Of a DNA stretch of 58,312 nt, positions 15,506 through 24,020 are shown piece after piece. The translations under genes were made by a program, and so were the position numbers. The notes under the pieces were generated by a model. That model was given only the letters and a program-made list of their open reading frames with translations. It was not told the DNA's origin and did not search any database. This stretch comes from Burkholderiales bacterium (GTDB taxonomy: Bacteria; Pseudomonadota; Gammaproteobacteria; Burkholderiales; Burkholderiaceae_C), in contig CANCVB010000015.1 in assembly GCA_947381415.1 (NCBI GenBank), positions 1 to 58,312 on the forward strand. The letters run 5' to 3'. Each line of letters opens with the position of its first letter. Position 1 is the stretch's first letter.

Positions 15506-17656
15506 ATGTATCTTCTCTTGTCTGTGCTTCGTTACGTGCTTTTCATTTGCTGGGTGGTGGCCGTGGCAAGCGCCCATGCGGGCTTGTTGTTGAAAGAAGA
15601 TATTGACAAAGTATTTGCGGACACCTACATCGTTGGCGAAATGCAGCCCAACATGCCGCTGTACCCCTTATTTAGCAAAGAGGCTTCACTCCCCAACGGC
15701 AAACCCGAACTCAAAGGCTATGTGTTTGAGTCGGTGGATTTTGAACCGGTACGCGGTTATGGTGGCAAGCCCATTGATGTCTTGGTTGCCATGGACACTG
15801 AGGGTAAGTTTTTAGAGGTTCGGCTCATCAACCACCGAGAACCCATTTTTCGTTCCGAAGCAGGCACAGCAAAACTGGCCCGTTTCGCAAAGCAATATGA
15901 AGGTTTGACGGTTCATCACAAGATTGAAATTTTTGGCCATTTGGCAACGGCCAGGCGTGATGACAAGTATGCTGCCTTGTTTGGTGTGCAAGCTGGCACT
16001 GTGAGTGCCAAGGCCATTGACCGAACCATCGTCGCGTCTGCGGCCTCTGTGGCATTGGCCCATGTGGAGGCCAGCAAATTGGGGCAAATCGCCGGCAGCG
16101 GTGCGCCTGGTGCGGTGAGCCAAAGCAAGCAGGACGACCGATTCACGCCTTTGACCTGGGAGCAATTGCGCTCGCGCGAGATGGTCAGTGAGTTCAGCAT
16201 CACCCGAGGTGAGATTGAAAAACTGTTTGAGGGTTCACGCGCTGCGGGTGCCGACAAATTGGCTGCCAGCGCCCCTAACGAAGTGGCTTTGACCTTTCAC
16301 GCTGCATTGGTCAGTGTGCCCTCGATTGGCCGCAACCTGCTGGACAAAGACGGTTGGCGGCTATTGAGTGCCAACCGACGTTTATCCCAGGCGTTCATGG
16401 TGACCGAGAACGGACCGCTTTACAAAATGACTTACGAAAGTCAGCGTCTTGTTCAAGAAATTCCGTTTGTCGTCATACAAAATGGCCAAGAACTCAAACT
16501 GCGACCGATGGCCTATGACAAAGGCCTGAACGTGCCGGGCTACCCTGAAAAAACCGGTGCCTTTTTTTATGTGATTGACACGGCAACCCCTTTGGATCCC
16601 AACCAAAGCTTTGAGATTCAATTGAAATTTGGTCGTCGTTTTGGCAGCTTCCCCAATCAGATAGAGCATCGGCACATAGCCATCCCTTATCACTATCACG
16701 GTTTTCGGGCGCGTTGGTTTGCCTTGTTAGATACCGATTTGTCATCCTATGAATGGGCCGGTGTGTGGCAAACCCGCTCAGCAGAGACCGCAGTGTTGTT
16801 ACTGGGTTTGATTGCTCTCAGCTCTGGCCTGTTCTTGCAAAAACGCCTGAGCGCCAACACACGGCGCTTCAAACTGTTGAGAGTCATGTATTTGATGTTC
16901 ACGGTGGGTTTTATTGGATGGTATGCCCAAGGACAGTTAACGATTGTGAACATCACCGCATCGCTGGAGGCGTTGGTTGCTGGTGGCGACTTGAGCTTTT
17001 TCATGAGTGACCCCATGACTGTCAGCTTGTGGGTATTTGTCGCTGTTAGCTTGTTGGTGTGGGGCCGGGGAACGTTTTGCGGTTGGCTGTGTCCTTTTGG
17101 GGCATTACAAGAATTGATCAGCCTTGTCTCGAACGCATTGGGTGTTCGCCAAAGACGCTTGCGAGCCTCTTTAGATGCCAAACTGAAATGGATCAAGTAC
17201 GCGGTGTTGGCAGTCATTCTTGGCTCTTTGTATGTGTCGCCCTCTTTCGCAGAATTGGCGGTAGAGATCGAGCCCTTTAAAACAGCCATCAGCATGTACT
17301 TTGTGCGCGACTGGCCCTATATTGCTTGGGCTGTGTTTTGTTTAGGTTTGGGTGTGGTGGTGTACCGAGGTTACTGCCGCTATATCTGTCCTTTGGGGGC
17401 TGCTTTGGCGGCGGTCAATGTCTTGCAGCGTTGGTCGTGGATTCCTCGCAGAGAGGCTTGCGGCACGCCCTGTCAAACCTGTCGCCACCGTTGTGAGTAC
17501 CAAGCGATCGACAAGAGCGGCGACGTCAATTACGCCGAATGTTTTCAGTGTTTAGATTGTGTGTCTATTTACCAAGACGATCAAAAATGCCTTCCCTTGG
17601 TCAAGCAGCGAAAAGACGCAAGTCGTTTCATTCCGATTCAAAAAGCAGGTGCATGA
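15506..17656 (+). CDS. NosR/NirI-like flavoprotein and polyferredoxin
   Basis: A 716-residue membrane protein of the NosR/NirI family. After an N-terminal signal/anchor comes a large periplasmic FMN-binding domain; Thr165 in the QAGTVS segment lies where the ApbE-modified threonine (usual context S/T-G-A-T) sits, although the preceding residues differ. Five or so transmembrane helices follow (about 420-640) with CxxxCP motifs CGWLCPFGALQE and CRYICPLGAALA, then C-terminal [4Fe-4S]-type cysteines in CGTPCQTCRHRC and CFQCLDC. In denitrifiers NosR passes electrons to, and is needed for, nitrous oxide reductase. Here only apbE follows; no nosZ, nosD, nosF, nosY or nosL is seen. ATG 15506 was chosen over a TTG four codons upstream. 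Confidence 0.9.
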   Translation: MYLLLSVLRYVLFICWVVAVASAHAGLLLKEDIDKVFADTYIVGEMQPNMPLYPLFSKEASLPNGKPELKGYVFESVDFEPVRGYGGKPIDVLVAMDTEGKFLEVRLINHREPIFRSEAGTAKLARFAKQYEGLTVHHKIEIFGHLATARRDDKYAALFGVQAGTVSAKAIDRTIVASAASVALAHVEASKLGQIAGSGAPGAVSQSKQDDRFTPLTWEQLRSREMVSEFSITRGEIEKLFEGSRAAGADKLAASAPNEVALTFHAALVSVPSIGRNLLDKDGWRLLSANRRLSQAFMVTENGPLYKMTYESQRLVQEIPFVVIQNGQELKLRPMAYDKGLNVPGYPEKTGAFFYVIDTATPLDPNQSFEIQLKFGRRFGSFPNQIEHRHIAIPYHYHGFRARWFALLDTDLSSYEWAGVWQTRSAETAVLLLGLIALSSGLFLQKRLSANTRRFKLLRVMYLMFTVGFIGWYAQGQLTIVNITASLEALVAGGDLSFFMSDPMTVSLWVFVAVSLLVWGRGTFCGWLCPFGALQELISLVSNALGVRQRRLRASLDAKLKWIKYAVLAVILGSLYVSPSFAELAVEIEPFKTAISMYFVRDWPYIAWAVFCLGLGVVVYRGYCRYICPLGAALAAVNVLQRWSWIPRREACGTPCQTCRHRCEYQAIDKSGDVNYAECFQCLDCVSIYQDDQKCLPLVKQRKDASRFIPIQKAGA

Positions 17657-18633
17657 TGCAGCGCAGACAAATTTTGCAATGGGGCATGGGTTTAGGCTGG
17701 GCGGCTCAAGCCAGTGCGCGTGATTCCTTGCTGTGGCAAGAGCGCAGTTTGTTGGGCTTTGGGACCACCCTGTGGGTGAAAGCCGCGCACTCGGATGCCA
17801 GCAGGCTGCAACAAGCCTTGGACGACGCGGTCAAAGCCATACGGTTGGTGGAACAACAAATGAGTTTGTTTGACCCCGAGTCTTTGGTCAGTCGACTCAA
17901 CAGCCAAGGTGAACTGCACAAGCCAGATGCAGACCTTGTCGCTGTGTTGACGCTTTCGCAATACGTGTCGCGGCGGAGTGCAGGGGCTTTTGATGTCACC
18001 ACACAGCCCTTGTGGAACCTCTGGTCTGCGCATGCAACAAACAAAACCTTGCCTTCTTCTAAGCATCTGTCTCAAGCACGCGCTTTGGTGCATTGGCAAG
18101 CCTTGTCTTTTTCCACCGACGTGGTGCGCTTGCATCGCAAGGGTATGGGGGTGTCTCTGAATGGCATAGCCCAAGGGTATGCCGCAGACAAAGTGCGCGC
18201 TGTGTTGCAATCGCATGGCGTACAGCATGCCTTGATTGATACAGGTGAGACCGCTTTGCTGGGCCAATCGCCCCAAAACACACCATGGCGCTTTGCCATC
18301 GAGGCATCAGCACCTTCCCAACAAACAGCGCCCGTGCTGCGCTCACAGGGCATGGCGATTGCCACATCGTCGGATGCGCACACGACTTTCAGCGACGATC
18401 GTGTGCATCACCATATTTTGAATCCGCACACAGGTGACTCGCCCAGCTATTGGTCTTCTGTCACAGTGATGGCACCCTCATGTGCACTGGCAGATGCATT
18501 AACCAAGGTGTTCTTCATGTGTCCACCCCAAGATGTGGGGCGGGTGGCCAAAAGTTGGGGTGTCGGGGTGGTCTTGCAACGCAAGAGTGGGGAGTGGTTG
18601 AACCACCCCCTGGCCTCAAACAGCCAGGGCTGA
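17653..18633 (+). CDS. apbE: ApbE-family FAD:protein FMN transferase
   Basis: A 326-residue flavin transferase, which attaches FMN covalently to a threonine of partner proteins using FAD and magnesium. Its start overlaps the nosR-like stop by four bases (ATGA), so the two are very likely coupled and the upstream FMN domain is the obvious target. The N-terminus carries RRQILQWGMGLGWAAQASA, which looks like a twin-arginine-type export signal, consistent with periplasmic action as for NosX. Family segments are the FDPESLVSRLN region, SAGAFDVTTQPLWNLW, GVSLNGIAQGYAADKV and ALIDTGETALLGQ. The HHILNPHTGDSP segment near 295-306 is the C-terminal active-site part. Confidence 0.9.
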   Translation: MMQRRQILQWGMGLGWAAQASARDSLLWQERSLLGFGTTLWVKAAHSDASRLQQALDDAVKAIRLVEQQMSLFDPESLVSRLNSQGELHKPDADLVAVLTLSQYVSRRSAGAFDVTTQPLWNLWSAHATNKTLPSSKHLSQARALVHWQALSFSTDVVRLHRKGMGVSLNGIAQGYAADKVRAVLQSHGVQHALIDTGETALLGQSPQNTPWRFAIEASAPSQQTAPVLRSQGMAIATSSDAHTTFSDDRVHHHILNPHTGDSPSYWSSVTVMAPSCALADALTKVFFMCPPQDVGRVAKSWGVGVVLQRKSGEWLNHPLASNSQG

Positions 18634-18647
18634 ACCAAGCACCAGGT

Positions 18648-19730
18648 TCATGTGTCAGAGGTGTTTCGAATGCCGCAGACCAGTACACCTGGATCGTTGT
18701 GTGCAATCTCTTGGGTGTTTTTCGCATGCGCCACATCCATGTCGCGGGGCAGAGGGACATTGTTTTTAACCGCTAACACCTCGGCCATGATGCTCACGGC
18801 AATTTCAGCAGGTGTTTTGCTGCCAATGTAAATACCGATAGGGCCACGCAAGCGCTGAAGTTCTTCTTCGGTTTTATCCAAGTGCTGAATCATGCGTTGG
18901 TGGCGCGCCTCGTTGTTGCGCCGAGAGCCAATGGCACCCACATAAAAAGCATCGGTGTCCAACGCCTCCAACAAGGCGAGATCGTCCAACTTGGGGTCAT
19001 GGGTCAGGGCAATGACGCAACTGCGTCTGTCGGGGCGAAAACTTTGTACGACATCATCTGGCATTTCGCGGGTCAACGTCACTTGGGGGACAGACCATGC
19101 GCCACTGTATTCTTCACGCGGGTCGCATACAGTGATGGCAAAGCCATTAAACAACGCCATGGTTGCCAAATATTCAGTCAATTGCCCAGCGCCTATCAAG
19201 AGCATGCGGTACTCGGGACCAAAAGTGTTGATGAGCTTGTCGTCATCAATCCAAAGTTCTGTGGGGCTGTCACTGGGTTGCAGGCTAACCTGACCGGAGG
19301 CCAGCAAGGTGCTGCGTTGCATCAACTGGCCTTGTTCCAACGCCAGCACCAAGGTGTCCAAACTTTGCGCATCAGGGTCGAACTCTAAAAGCAGTTCAAG
19401 GGTTCCACCACAAGGCAAGCCAAAGCGATGCGCTTCGTCAGCCGTGATGCCGTATTTCACGCGTTGGGGTGCGCCACTGGGAATGACCGAGGTTTCACCT
19501 GTGCTTTGCGCAGTGGCATAAGCCTGTGTGAAGCGGTAAATCAGATCGTCTTCAATGCAGCCACCAGAGACCGATCCCACCACTGCGCCTGTTTCGCACA
19601 AGGCCATGATGGAGCCAATTGGGCGCGGCGATGAGCCCCAGGTGCGAACGACTGTGGCCAGCAATGCGCGTTGACCTGCTTGGCGCCAATTGCGCAATGT
19701 GCGCAAAACCATGACATCAATGTTTTCCAT
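18648..19730 (-). CDS. XdhC/CoxI-family molybdenum-enzyme maturation protein
   Basis: A 360-residue protein of the XdhC family. Members bind the molybdenum cofactor and help add the terminal sulfido ligand before insertion into xanthine-dehydrogenase-type enzymes. The N-terminal domain shows TVVRTWGSSPRPIGSIMAL and GSVSGGCIEDDL; the C-terminal Rossmann-type domain starts with RMLLIGAGQLTEYLA near residue 175 and contains IALTHDPKLDDLAL and GAIGSRRNNEARHQR. It stands alone here, convergent with apbE. A matching molybdenum hydroxylase lies about 20 kb away (39798-42496), so it may serve that enzyme; this is inference from family roles. Confidence 0.9.
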   Translation of the reverse strand: MENIDVMVLRTLRNWRQAGQRALLATVVRTWGSSPRPIGSIMALCETGAVVGSVSGGCIEDDLIYRFTQAYATAQSTGETSVIPSGAPQRVKYGITADEAHRFGLPCGGTLELLLEFDPDAQSLDTLVLALEQGQLMQRSTLLASGQVSLQPSDSPTELWIDDDKLINTFGPEYRMLLIGAGQLTEYLATMALFNGFAITVCDPREEYSGAWSVPQVTLTREMPDDVVQSFRPDRRSCVIALTHDPKLDDLALLEALDTDAFYVGAIGSRRNNEARHQRMIQHLDKTEEELQRLRGPIGIYIGSKTPAEIAVSIMAEVLAVKNNVPLPRDMDVAHAKNTQEIAHNDPGVLVCGIRNTSDT

Positions 19731-19831
19731 AGGGAGTGACTGTAACGTGACACGTTGCAGTGAAGGTGTGTCAATCTAGAATTGAGTAAGCCCTTATTTT
19801 AGGGGCGTGTGTGTAGCAACTTCAAAATGTG

Positions 19832-20587
19832 ATGGCAAATCCCGCTAGCTTTAGATACATCTCTGATCTGCTCTTCTCCCAAGGCTTTGGTACACGCCGT
19901 ATTTGTGCCGGCCTTGTTCAGCAAGGTCTGGTCAGAATCGATACAGGCAATGGCTTAGAAGTTTGCGATGAGGACCAAGACATCACACCCAGCGAGGGCA
20001 TGCATTACGAAGTGCAAGGCGTGGCTTGGCAGTACTTCACCAAGGCGTACATCTTGTTGCACAAACCGGTCGGTACCGAGTGCTCGCACAAACCCTCTGT
20101 CTGGCCCAGCGTATACAGCCTGTTGCCAGCGCCTTTGCGGCAGCGTCCTGCCAAAACGGGTTTGCAAGGTGTGCAAGCGGTGGGGCGTTTGGACCAAGAC
20201 ACCACTGGCATGTTGTTACTCAGTGACGATGGCCAATTTATTCATCGCATGAGTTCACCCAAACACCATGTGCCCAAACTGTATGAAGTGACCACAGCGG
20301 ACCCGTTGGACGACAAGGTGTGTCAACGGCTGTTAGCTGGTGTGGTGCTCAACGATGACCCCCTGCCAGTGAAAGCGGCAGCTTGCGAGCAAGTGGGGAC
20401 CCATCTCATACACCTGACCTTGACCGAGGGCAAGTACCACCAGGTCAAGCGTATGTTGGGCGCCGTAGGGCATAAGGTGGTGGGCTTGCACCGTTCACGC
20501 ATGGGTGGATTGGCTTTGTCCGCCGATTTGGCACCAGGGCAATGGCGCTGGTTGGGTCCAGAGGATTTGGCCCTGTGCACACCCTAG
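19832..20587 (+). CDS. rsuA: RsuA-family 16S rRNA pseudouridine synthase
   Basis: A 251-residue pseudouridine synthase that likely modifies 16S rRNA (U516 in E. coli). The N-terminal S4-like RNA-binding part (about residues 8-60) has SQGFGTRRICAGLVQQGLV; the catalytic motif is AVGRLDQDTTGMLLLSDDG with the essential Asp in GRLD; the C-terminal YHQVKRMLGAVGHKVVGLHR segment is typical of the RsuA/RluB/E/F group. Among these the length and the LADLLSSQGFG-like start best fit RsuA, but RluE cannot be ruled out. A GTG directly before the ATG could also be used. Its stop overlaps the stop of the convergent hydrolase gene. Confidence 0.85.
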   Translation: MANPASFRYISDLLFSQGFGTRRICAGLVQQGLVRIDTGNGLEVCDEDQDITPSEGMHYEVQGVAWQYFTKAYILLHKPVGTECSHKPSVWPSVYSLLPAPLRQRPAKTGLQGVQAVGRLDQDTTGMLLLSDDGQFIHRMSSPKHHVPKLYEVTTADPLDDKVCQRLLAGVVLNDDPLPVKAAACEQVGTHLIHLTLTEGKYHQVKRMLGAVGHKVVGLHRSRMGGLALSADLAPGQWRWLGPEDLALCTP

Positions 20588-21330
20588 TCACAATCTTTTA
20601 AACATTCCACCAGCAGTTCCAAGCTCTGTTGCGCTTGGTCCTTGTGCGGCGAATGCCCACAATCCGGCAGCACATGGCGTGAAACTGTCCCTGCGGTGAT
20701 CAGTTCATTCAAATGGCGCAAGCTGCCGTAAGCATCATTGGCGCCTTGTATCGCCAACACGGGTGCTGTGATGTTTTTGCATTCTTCGCGAATATCAAAG
20801 CTGCGAAAGACTTTGGATAACCAGACATCGTTCCACTGCCAAAAAGCGCTATCCACATCGGCGTGGTATCGCATGAGCTTTTGCCGTAAATCACCCTCTT
20901 CATAGGCTTTTTTGGCGGTTTCGATCGCGCGCAGAGTCATCTCTTCCACCATCAGATGCGGGGCCATCACCACGCAAGCGGTGACCGCAAAGCGCGCTGC
21001 ATGCAGCAGGGCAATGGTTCCCCCGTCCGAATGCCCAACCAGCACCGGTCGCTGTACCCGCCAGTCCTTCAGTAACACGGGCAATTGGTCCCATGCTTCA
21101 CGGTGCATATAGTCAGGCTTTAAGCGGCCGGTGCCACGCACATCGGGGATGGATGCGGACTGGCCATACCCTGGGCGCGAATAAACCCAGCCAGCGCGAC
21201 CCGTGGCTTGGCAGACTTGGGCTGGCCAATCGCCTGAACGCCCTTGCCACATGGCGACTGAGCCCAAGCCTTCATGCAAAAAAACCAGGGGCGCTGGCTT
21301 TTCGGGGCCGCGGATGTAACGAACTTCCAT
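20584..21330 (-). CDS. alpha/beta hydrolase
   Basis: A 248-residue alpha/beta hydrolase with a serine-type nucleophile elbow, VLVGHSDGGTIAL (Ser in GHSDGG), the oxyanion segment FLHEGLGSVAMW near the start and the catalytic histidine in LPDCGHSPHKDQ. The acid is likely the Asp in QGANDAYGS. No signal peptide. The FLHEGLGS start is found in esterase/C-C hydrolase-like proteins of Burkholderiales; the substrate is unknown. Two upstream in-frame ATGs (21348 and 21360) are possible starts; 21330 is where the conserved fold begins. Confidence 0.85.
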   Translation of the reverse strand: MEVRYIRGPEKPAPLVFLHEGLGSVAMWQGRSGDWPAQVCQATGRAGWVYSRPGYGQSASIPDVRGTGRLKPDYMHREAWDQLPVLLKDWRVQRPVLVGHSDGGTIALLHAARFAVTACVVMAPHLMVEEMTLRAIETAKKAYEEGDLRQKLMRYHADVDSAFWQWNDVWLSKVFRSFDIREECKNITAPVLAIQGANDAYGSLRHLNELITAGTVSRHVLPDCGHSPHKDQAQQSLELLVECLKDCD

Positions 21331-21407
21331 ACCCGCACAATACCTCATAGACGCCGGCAAAATTTGTCAGTACATTCAACGGATTTGATAAATTTTTCTG
21401 TTAATGC

Positions 21408-22403
21408 ATGGAAAACGTCTCAGATGATGCCGAATCCCTGAAAAACCTGCGTGAAGCTGCGGGTTTGGATGTGGCGCAATTGGCTGCCTTGGCCAATTTG
21501 TCGCCTGCACAGGTGCGTCAACTGGAGAGCGGTGGTGATTCGCATTTTTATTCGCCTCAAATCAAGGCGCAAAGCATGCGTCGGGTGTTGCGTTTGTTGC
21601 AAAACCAACCCGGCGCAGAGGAAATGGCTGCCCACGCCGCGTCAGATCCCGCCCCCAAATCTGTGAATGTGATTGACGACATCATCCGTTTGTCTGAAAA
21701 AAATTTAAAGCACACCATCGATACCTCCTTGGTACGTCGCTCGGGTAATCCCTATAAAGCCTTGTTCGTGGTGGGAGGGGCTTTGGTTTTGGTGGTTGCT
21801 GTGATGAATTGGCAGTCCAGTTCCAGCGATTCGCCCCAACTCTTGGCGGAATGGGTGGTGCCCTTCGCTGCCAAATCGACCTCTGAAACCCCATCACCCT
21901 CCCCAGAGCCACAGCAGTCCTCACATACCGAGCCCGTCAAACCTTTGACCCCGGGCGCAACAGTGACAGAAGAGGTCACACCGCCCGCGTTGACTGCCCC
22001 TGCGCCCTTGGTGACGCCCAAGCCTGTGGTCAAGCCAGAGAGCGCTGCCACACCCGCAGTCATCTCTGTAGCCCCCAAAGATTGCAAGCAGTTAAGTGCC
22101 GAGCCCACACTGGCACTGCCAGTGTCAGCGAACAAGCCAGGCACGTATGTGTATTTGTTGTCCAGCCAGGATGTGCAAGTCTGTGTAGAGGATGGCAAAC
22201 ATGTGAGTGCCGTGGTGAACTTGAAAGCGGGCGAGGGTAAAAGCATCCATGGCGCGCCACCTTGGGTGATAGGTTCTACCCAGTTTGCTGGGGTACAGGT
22301 ATTTTTCCAAGGGTCCAAGGTACTCATCCCCAAAGATGCTGGGCAACGGATCTTGCTCAAAGAACAGGCAGTGTCGGTCCGCACAAATAATTTGCCACAA
22401 TAG
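21408..22403 (+). CDS. RodZ-like helix-turn-helix membrane protein
   Basis: A 331-residue bitopic protein. Residues about 10-65 form a Cro/C1-type helix-turn-helix (LREAAGLDVAQLAALANLSPA...). One transmembrane segment (ALFVVGGALVLVVAVMNW) lies near residue 120-137, followed by a Pro/Ser/Thr-rich linker and a periplasmic C-terminal domain whose LKAGEGKSIHGAPPWVIG and VQVFFQGSKVLI stretches match the RodZ C-terminal (DUF4115) pattern. RodZ links MreB filaments to the cell wall in rod-shape control. The classical partner ispG is not next to it here, so it may be RodZ or a paralogue. tRNA-Leu begins 15 bases later. Confidence 0.75.
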   Translation: MENVSDDAESLKNLREAAGLDVAQLAALANLSPAQVRQLESGGDSHFYSPQIKAQSMRRVLRLLQNQPGAEEMAAHAASDPAPKSVNVIDDIIRLSEKNLKHTIDTSLVRRSGNPYKALFVVGGALVLVVAVMNWQSSSSDSPQLLAEWVVPFAAKSTSETPSPSPEPQQSSHTEPVKPLTPGATVTEEVTPPALTAPAPLVTPKPVVKPESAATPAVISVAPKDCKQLSAEPTLALPVSANKPGTYVYLLSSQDVQVCVEDGKHVSAVVNLKAGEGKSIHGAPPWVIGSTQFAGVQVFFQGSKVLIPKDAGQRILLKEQAVSVRTNNLPQ

Positions 22404-22417
22404 AGGCTCTACGCACT

Positions 22418-22511
22418 GCCCGGGTGGTGAAATTGGTAGACACAGCGGACTTAAAATCCGCCGCTTTCCTGAATAAGGGGCGTACCGGTTCGATTCCGGT
22501 CCCGGGCACCA
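22418..22511 (+). tRNA. tRNA-Leu (UAA)
   Basis: A 94-base cloverleaf: acceptor GCCCGGG pairs with CCCGGGC (22501-22507), discriminator A, encoded CCA. The anticodon stem GCGGA/TCCGC (22445-22449, 22457-22461) encloses loop CTTAAAA, anticodon TAA at 22452-22454. The T-arm is ACCGG TTCGATT CCGGT. The variable arm (22462-22483) is 22 bases, long even for a class II tRNA, and folds only with a small bulge. Confidence 0.95.
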
Positions 22512-22554
22512 CCAGGCTTTTGTCGGACTGCATGGCCACTGCTATCATGCTTTC

Positions 22555-23178
22555 ATGTCCAAGTTCACCCCCACTTTCGAGATTCACGTTCATGGCGCTG
22601 TACCACTGCGCGAAGAGGTCACTTTCGAGCAAATTCAAGATGCTTTGCGCTCGGTTTGGGTCTACGCGGGCGCGCGTTCGCTCAACGAAGGTGCAGACAG
22701 CTTTTACGAAGAAGAGCCCGGCATTCGGTTTGACGCCAACGACCATGTGCTGCAAATGTGCTGGACGGTGAAAGGCGAGGACGATTTCCGTCAAGCGCTG
22801 GATGAGATGTGCATGGCATTAAACGATCTCACATCCTCAGGCGCTGCCTTGGAAGTGACTTTTTATGATGCCGAGTTCGATGAAGAAGATGAGCAGCAAG
22901 GCCGTGATTCGCGTGACGACTTCCTGATGTTGTTTGTGGGTCCTACGCCTGCGGCCATCATGCAGGTACAGCGCGATTTACTGGTGCAAGACTTGGTCAA
23001 TTTGATGGAGCGTCACTTCGAAGCGTCCGAACTGGCCGATGTGGTTACCGAGGTTGATAAGCTGTTTAGCAAGCGCTTTGAGTCCTTGGTCAGTTCACTT
23101 GAAATCAGCAGGCCACCCAAGGGTCAAGGCGGTGGCGGCAGCGGCCACGGCGGCAGACGACCCAGACACCTTCATTAA
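22555..23178 (+). CDS. conserved hypothetical protein (DUF6806-like)
   Basis: A 207-residue acidic cytoplasmic protein that I recognise only as a conserved hypothetical of Burkholderiales, probably the DUF6806 family. The N-terminal segment FEIHVHGAVPLREEVTFEQI and the FVGPTPAAIMQVQRDLLVQDLVN helix are its most distinctive parts; it is rich in Asp/Glu between residues 105 and 125 and ends in a Gly-rich, basic tail. No membrane segment or known catalytic motif. It follows tRNA-Leu by 43 bases. Its stop codon overlaps the stop of the convergent murI gene. Confidence 0.75.
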   Translation: MSKFTPTFEIHVHGAVPLREEVTFEQIQDALRSVWVYAGARSLNEGADSFYEEEPGIRFDANDHVLQMCWTVKGEDDFRQALDEMCMALNDLTSSGAALEVTFYDAEFDEEDEQQGRDSRDDFLMLFVGPTPAAIMQVQRDLLVQDLVNLMERHFEASELADVVTEVDKLFSKRFESLVSSLEISRPPKGQGGGGSGHGGRRPRHLH

Positions 23179-24020
23179 ACCTCTCGTACCGAGGGCAACC
23201 ACAACCGAGCCGCGCGCTGCAAGCCCTGTGCATCGCCCGTGGCCAGCAAGCGCACACGGTTGCTGACATCTTTGAGGTCATCAGCCGACCGTGCTGGCGC
23301 CAATAAACCCAGTTCGCCCAGTACCTTTTTCACTTGGCGCGCCACCGGTTGGCCCGTCTCCAAAATGGCCACCTTGTCACCGACATATTCGCGCAACACC
23401 GGCAGCGCAAACGGGTAGTGGGTACAACCCAGCACCAAGGTATCTATTTCGCCCACCTCCGTGCCAAACACGCCCATGGTACGCACATATTTTTCACACA
23501 GCCCACGAACAAAGACGTCATTGGCGTCTTGGCTTTGCCTTTCAATCGCATCAGCCAAGCCTTCGCAAGCCTGCAAGACAAACTCGGTGTGCGTCTCCAG
23601 GCTTTGCAGCAGTTGCACAAATTTTTCACTGCGCAACGTGGCGGGCGTGGCCATCACGCCGACACGTTGGGTTTGGCTGTGGATCGCTGCGGGTTTAACC
23701 GCAGGTTCAACACCAAAAAAAGCCACGTCGGGGTGGTCGGTGCGCAGTTGTTGAATGGCCAAGGCGGTGGCGGTGTTGCAAGCAATCACCAGCGCTTTGA
23801 CATGGTGTTCGTCACGCAGTGTGCGCCACAGGGCTTGCGCGCGCGACTGCACAAAGGCCGCGTCGCGCTCGCCATAGGGCGCATGGGCACTGTCAGACAG
23901 ATAGACAAAGTCTTCGTTTGGCAGGGTTTGTTGCAAAGCCTGCAAGATGCTCAAGCCGCCCACGCCGCTGTCAAACACCCCGATAGGCGCTTGCCGGTTC
24001 AATGAGTCAGACAGGTTCAC
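23175..24020 (-). CDS. murI: glutamate racemase
   Basis: A 281-residue cytosolic enzyme that makes D-glutamate for peptidoglycan. Both catalytic cysteines are present: Cys81 in VIACNTATA and the one in LVLGCTHYPF; the substrate loop PIGVFDSGVGGLS is at about 12-24 and YLSDSAHAPYGER at 40-52. The start is the GTG at 24020, which overlaps the fumarase stop (GTGA), with the fumarase's GGGG-containing end acting as ribosome binding site. Upstream frames read through the fumarase end and are not conserved. Forms an operon with fumarase and the UPF0114 gene. Confidence 0.95.
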   Translation of the reverse strand: MNLSDSLNRQAPIGVFDSGVGGLSILQALQQTLPNEDFVYLSDSAHAPYGERDAAFVQSRAQALWRTLRDEHHVKALVIACNTATALAIQQLRTDHPDVAFFGVEPAVKPAAIHSQTQRVGVMATPATLRSEKFVQLLQSLETHTEFVLQACEGLADAIERQSQDANDVFVRGLCEKYVRTMGVFGTEVGEIDTLVLGCTHYPFALPVLREYVGDKVAILETGQPVARQVKKVLGELGLLAPARSADDLKDVSNRVRLLATGDAQGLQRAARLWLPSVREV

